From Verrucomicrobiia bacterium (GTDB taxonomy: Bacteria; Patescibacteriota; Saccharimonadia; Saccharimonadales; Saccharimonadaceae), in NCBI GenBank assembly GCA_035629335.1, contig DASPIB010000017.1, forward strand, positions 1 to 37,354: a DNA stretch of 37,354 nt. The letters run 5' to 3'. The notes below the pieces were generated by a model. It did not search any database and was not told the DNA's origin. It was given only the letters and a program-made list of their open reading frames with translations. Made by a program: the position numbers and the translations under genes. Of this stretch, positions 37,238 through 37,354 are shown in pieces; position 1 is the stretch's first letter, and each line of letters begins with the position of its first letter.

Positions 37238-37354
37238 TTATAAATAGGTAGAACATGAGTTTCTAACAGATGCAACTAGGTCCGGTCAACACGCCCGGCG
37301 AACAGGGAAAACTGCTGTTACAGCATCACCTGTTTACACTGAAAAAAAAAAAAG
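37214..37354. repeat. 141-bp direct repeat, right copy (contig overlap)
   Basis: This is an exact copy of bases 1-141. It should be counted once in the circular genome. It carries the right arm of a 14-bp inverted repeat whose left arm (37193-37206) lies just outside the repeat. Confidence 0.97.

Overview
The window is a complete tailed-phage genome (Caudoviricetes) with a short-tailed, podovirus-like virion plan. Its first and last 141 bases are identical, so the molecule closes to a circle of 37,213 bp; 141 is also a common maximum assembler k-mer, so the repeat is probably an assembly overlap rather than a physical terminal repeat. TAA, TAG and TGA all end genes at tight stop/start overlaps, so the code is standard. 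I found no tRNA, integrase, obvious repressor or DNA polymerase. An endolysin with two catalytic domains shows that the host has peptidoglycan. The host itself cannot be named from this sequence.

Left part, + strand, about 0.55-4.3 kb: an accessory region of small genes. It holds a disordered acidic protein, a 46-residue peptide, a likely Acb2/Tad1-type signal-nucleotide sponge, a leaderless small gene, a small membrane peptide and an FkbM-type methyltransferase. A GH130-like beta-propeller protein lies on the opposite strand. Its promoter overlaps that of a rightward gene in one 18-bp near-palindrome.

Middle, + strand, about 4.4-20.5 kb: the virion module, comprising two candidate internal or ejection proteins (324 and 1648 aa), a head-tail adaptor, a tail nozzle, portal, a small protein, scaffold, a head-associated protein, major capsid protein and a fibre or spike. 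The terminase large subunit sits inside this module but on the - strand. A lysis module follows (20.5-23.25 kb): a small membrane peptide, two holin-like proteins, a membrane-anchored extracellular protein and an M23 + SH3 + amidase endolysin. It ends at a bidirectional terminator.

Right part, - strand, from 37.1 down to 23.76 kb: a long early operon of tightly overlapping genes. It begins with a consensus promoter and a roughly 210-nt structured leader. The first gene is a SprT-like zincin joined to an ArdC-like segment, followed by small proteins, a membrane-linked lysozyme-like pair that may use a -1 frameshift, a SNF2-like helicase, a Pif1-like helicase and several zinc-finger microproteins. 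Then come coiled-coil proteins, a Sak4-like ATPase, an SSB-like protein, a ribbon-helix-helix protein, an HNH-like protein, an SF3 (D5-type) helicase, a VRR-NUC nuclease and a YqaJ/lambda-type exonuclease. This suggests DNA replication by host polymerase loaded by the phage helicase, with phage-encoded recombination.

Three non-coding elements stand out. The first is an array of TGTAACA heptamers, including a perfect 14-bp inverted repeat, across the circle junction (candidate origin or operator). The second is the structured leader of the early operon. The third is a compact hairpin RNA with its own perfect promoter and terminator-like end, placed between the convergent late and early transcription units. 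Many rightward genes use extended -10 promoters (TGn-TAnnnT), and several start codons lie only 6-8 nt from a -10 box, which suggests leaderless mRNAs.
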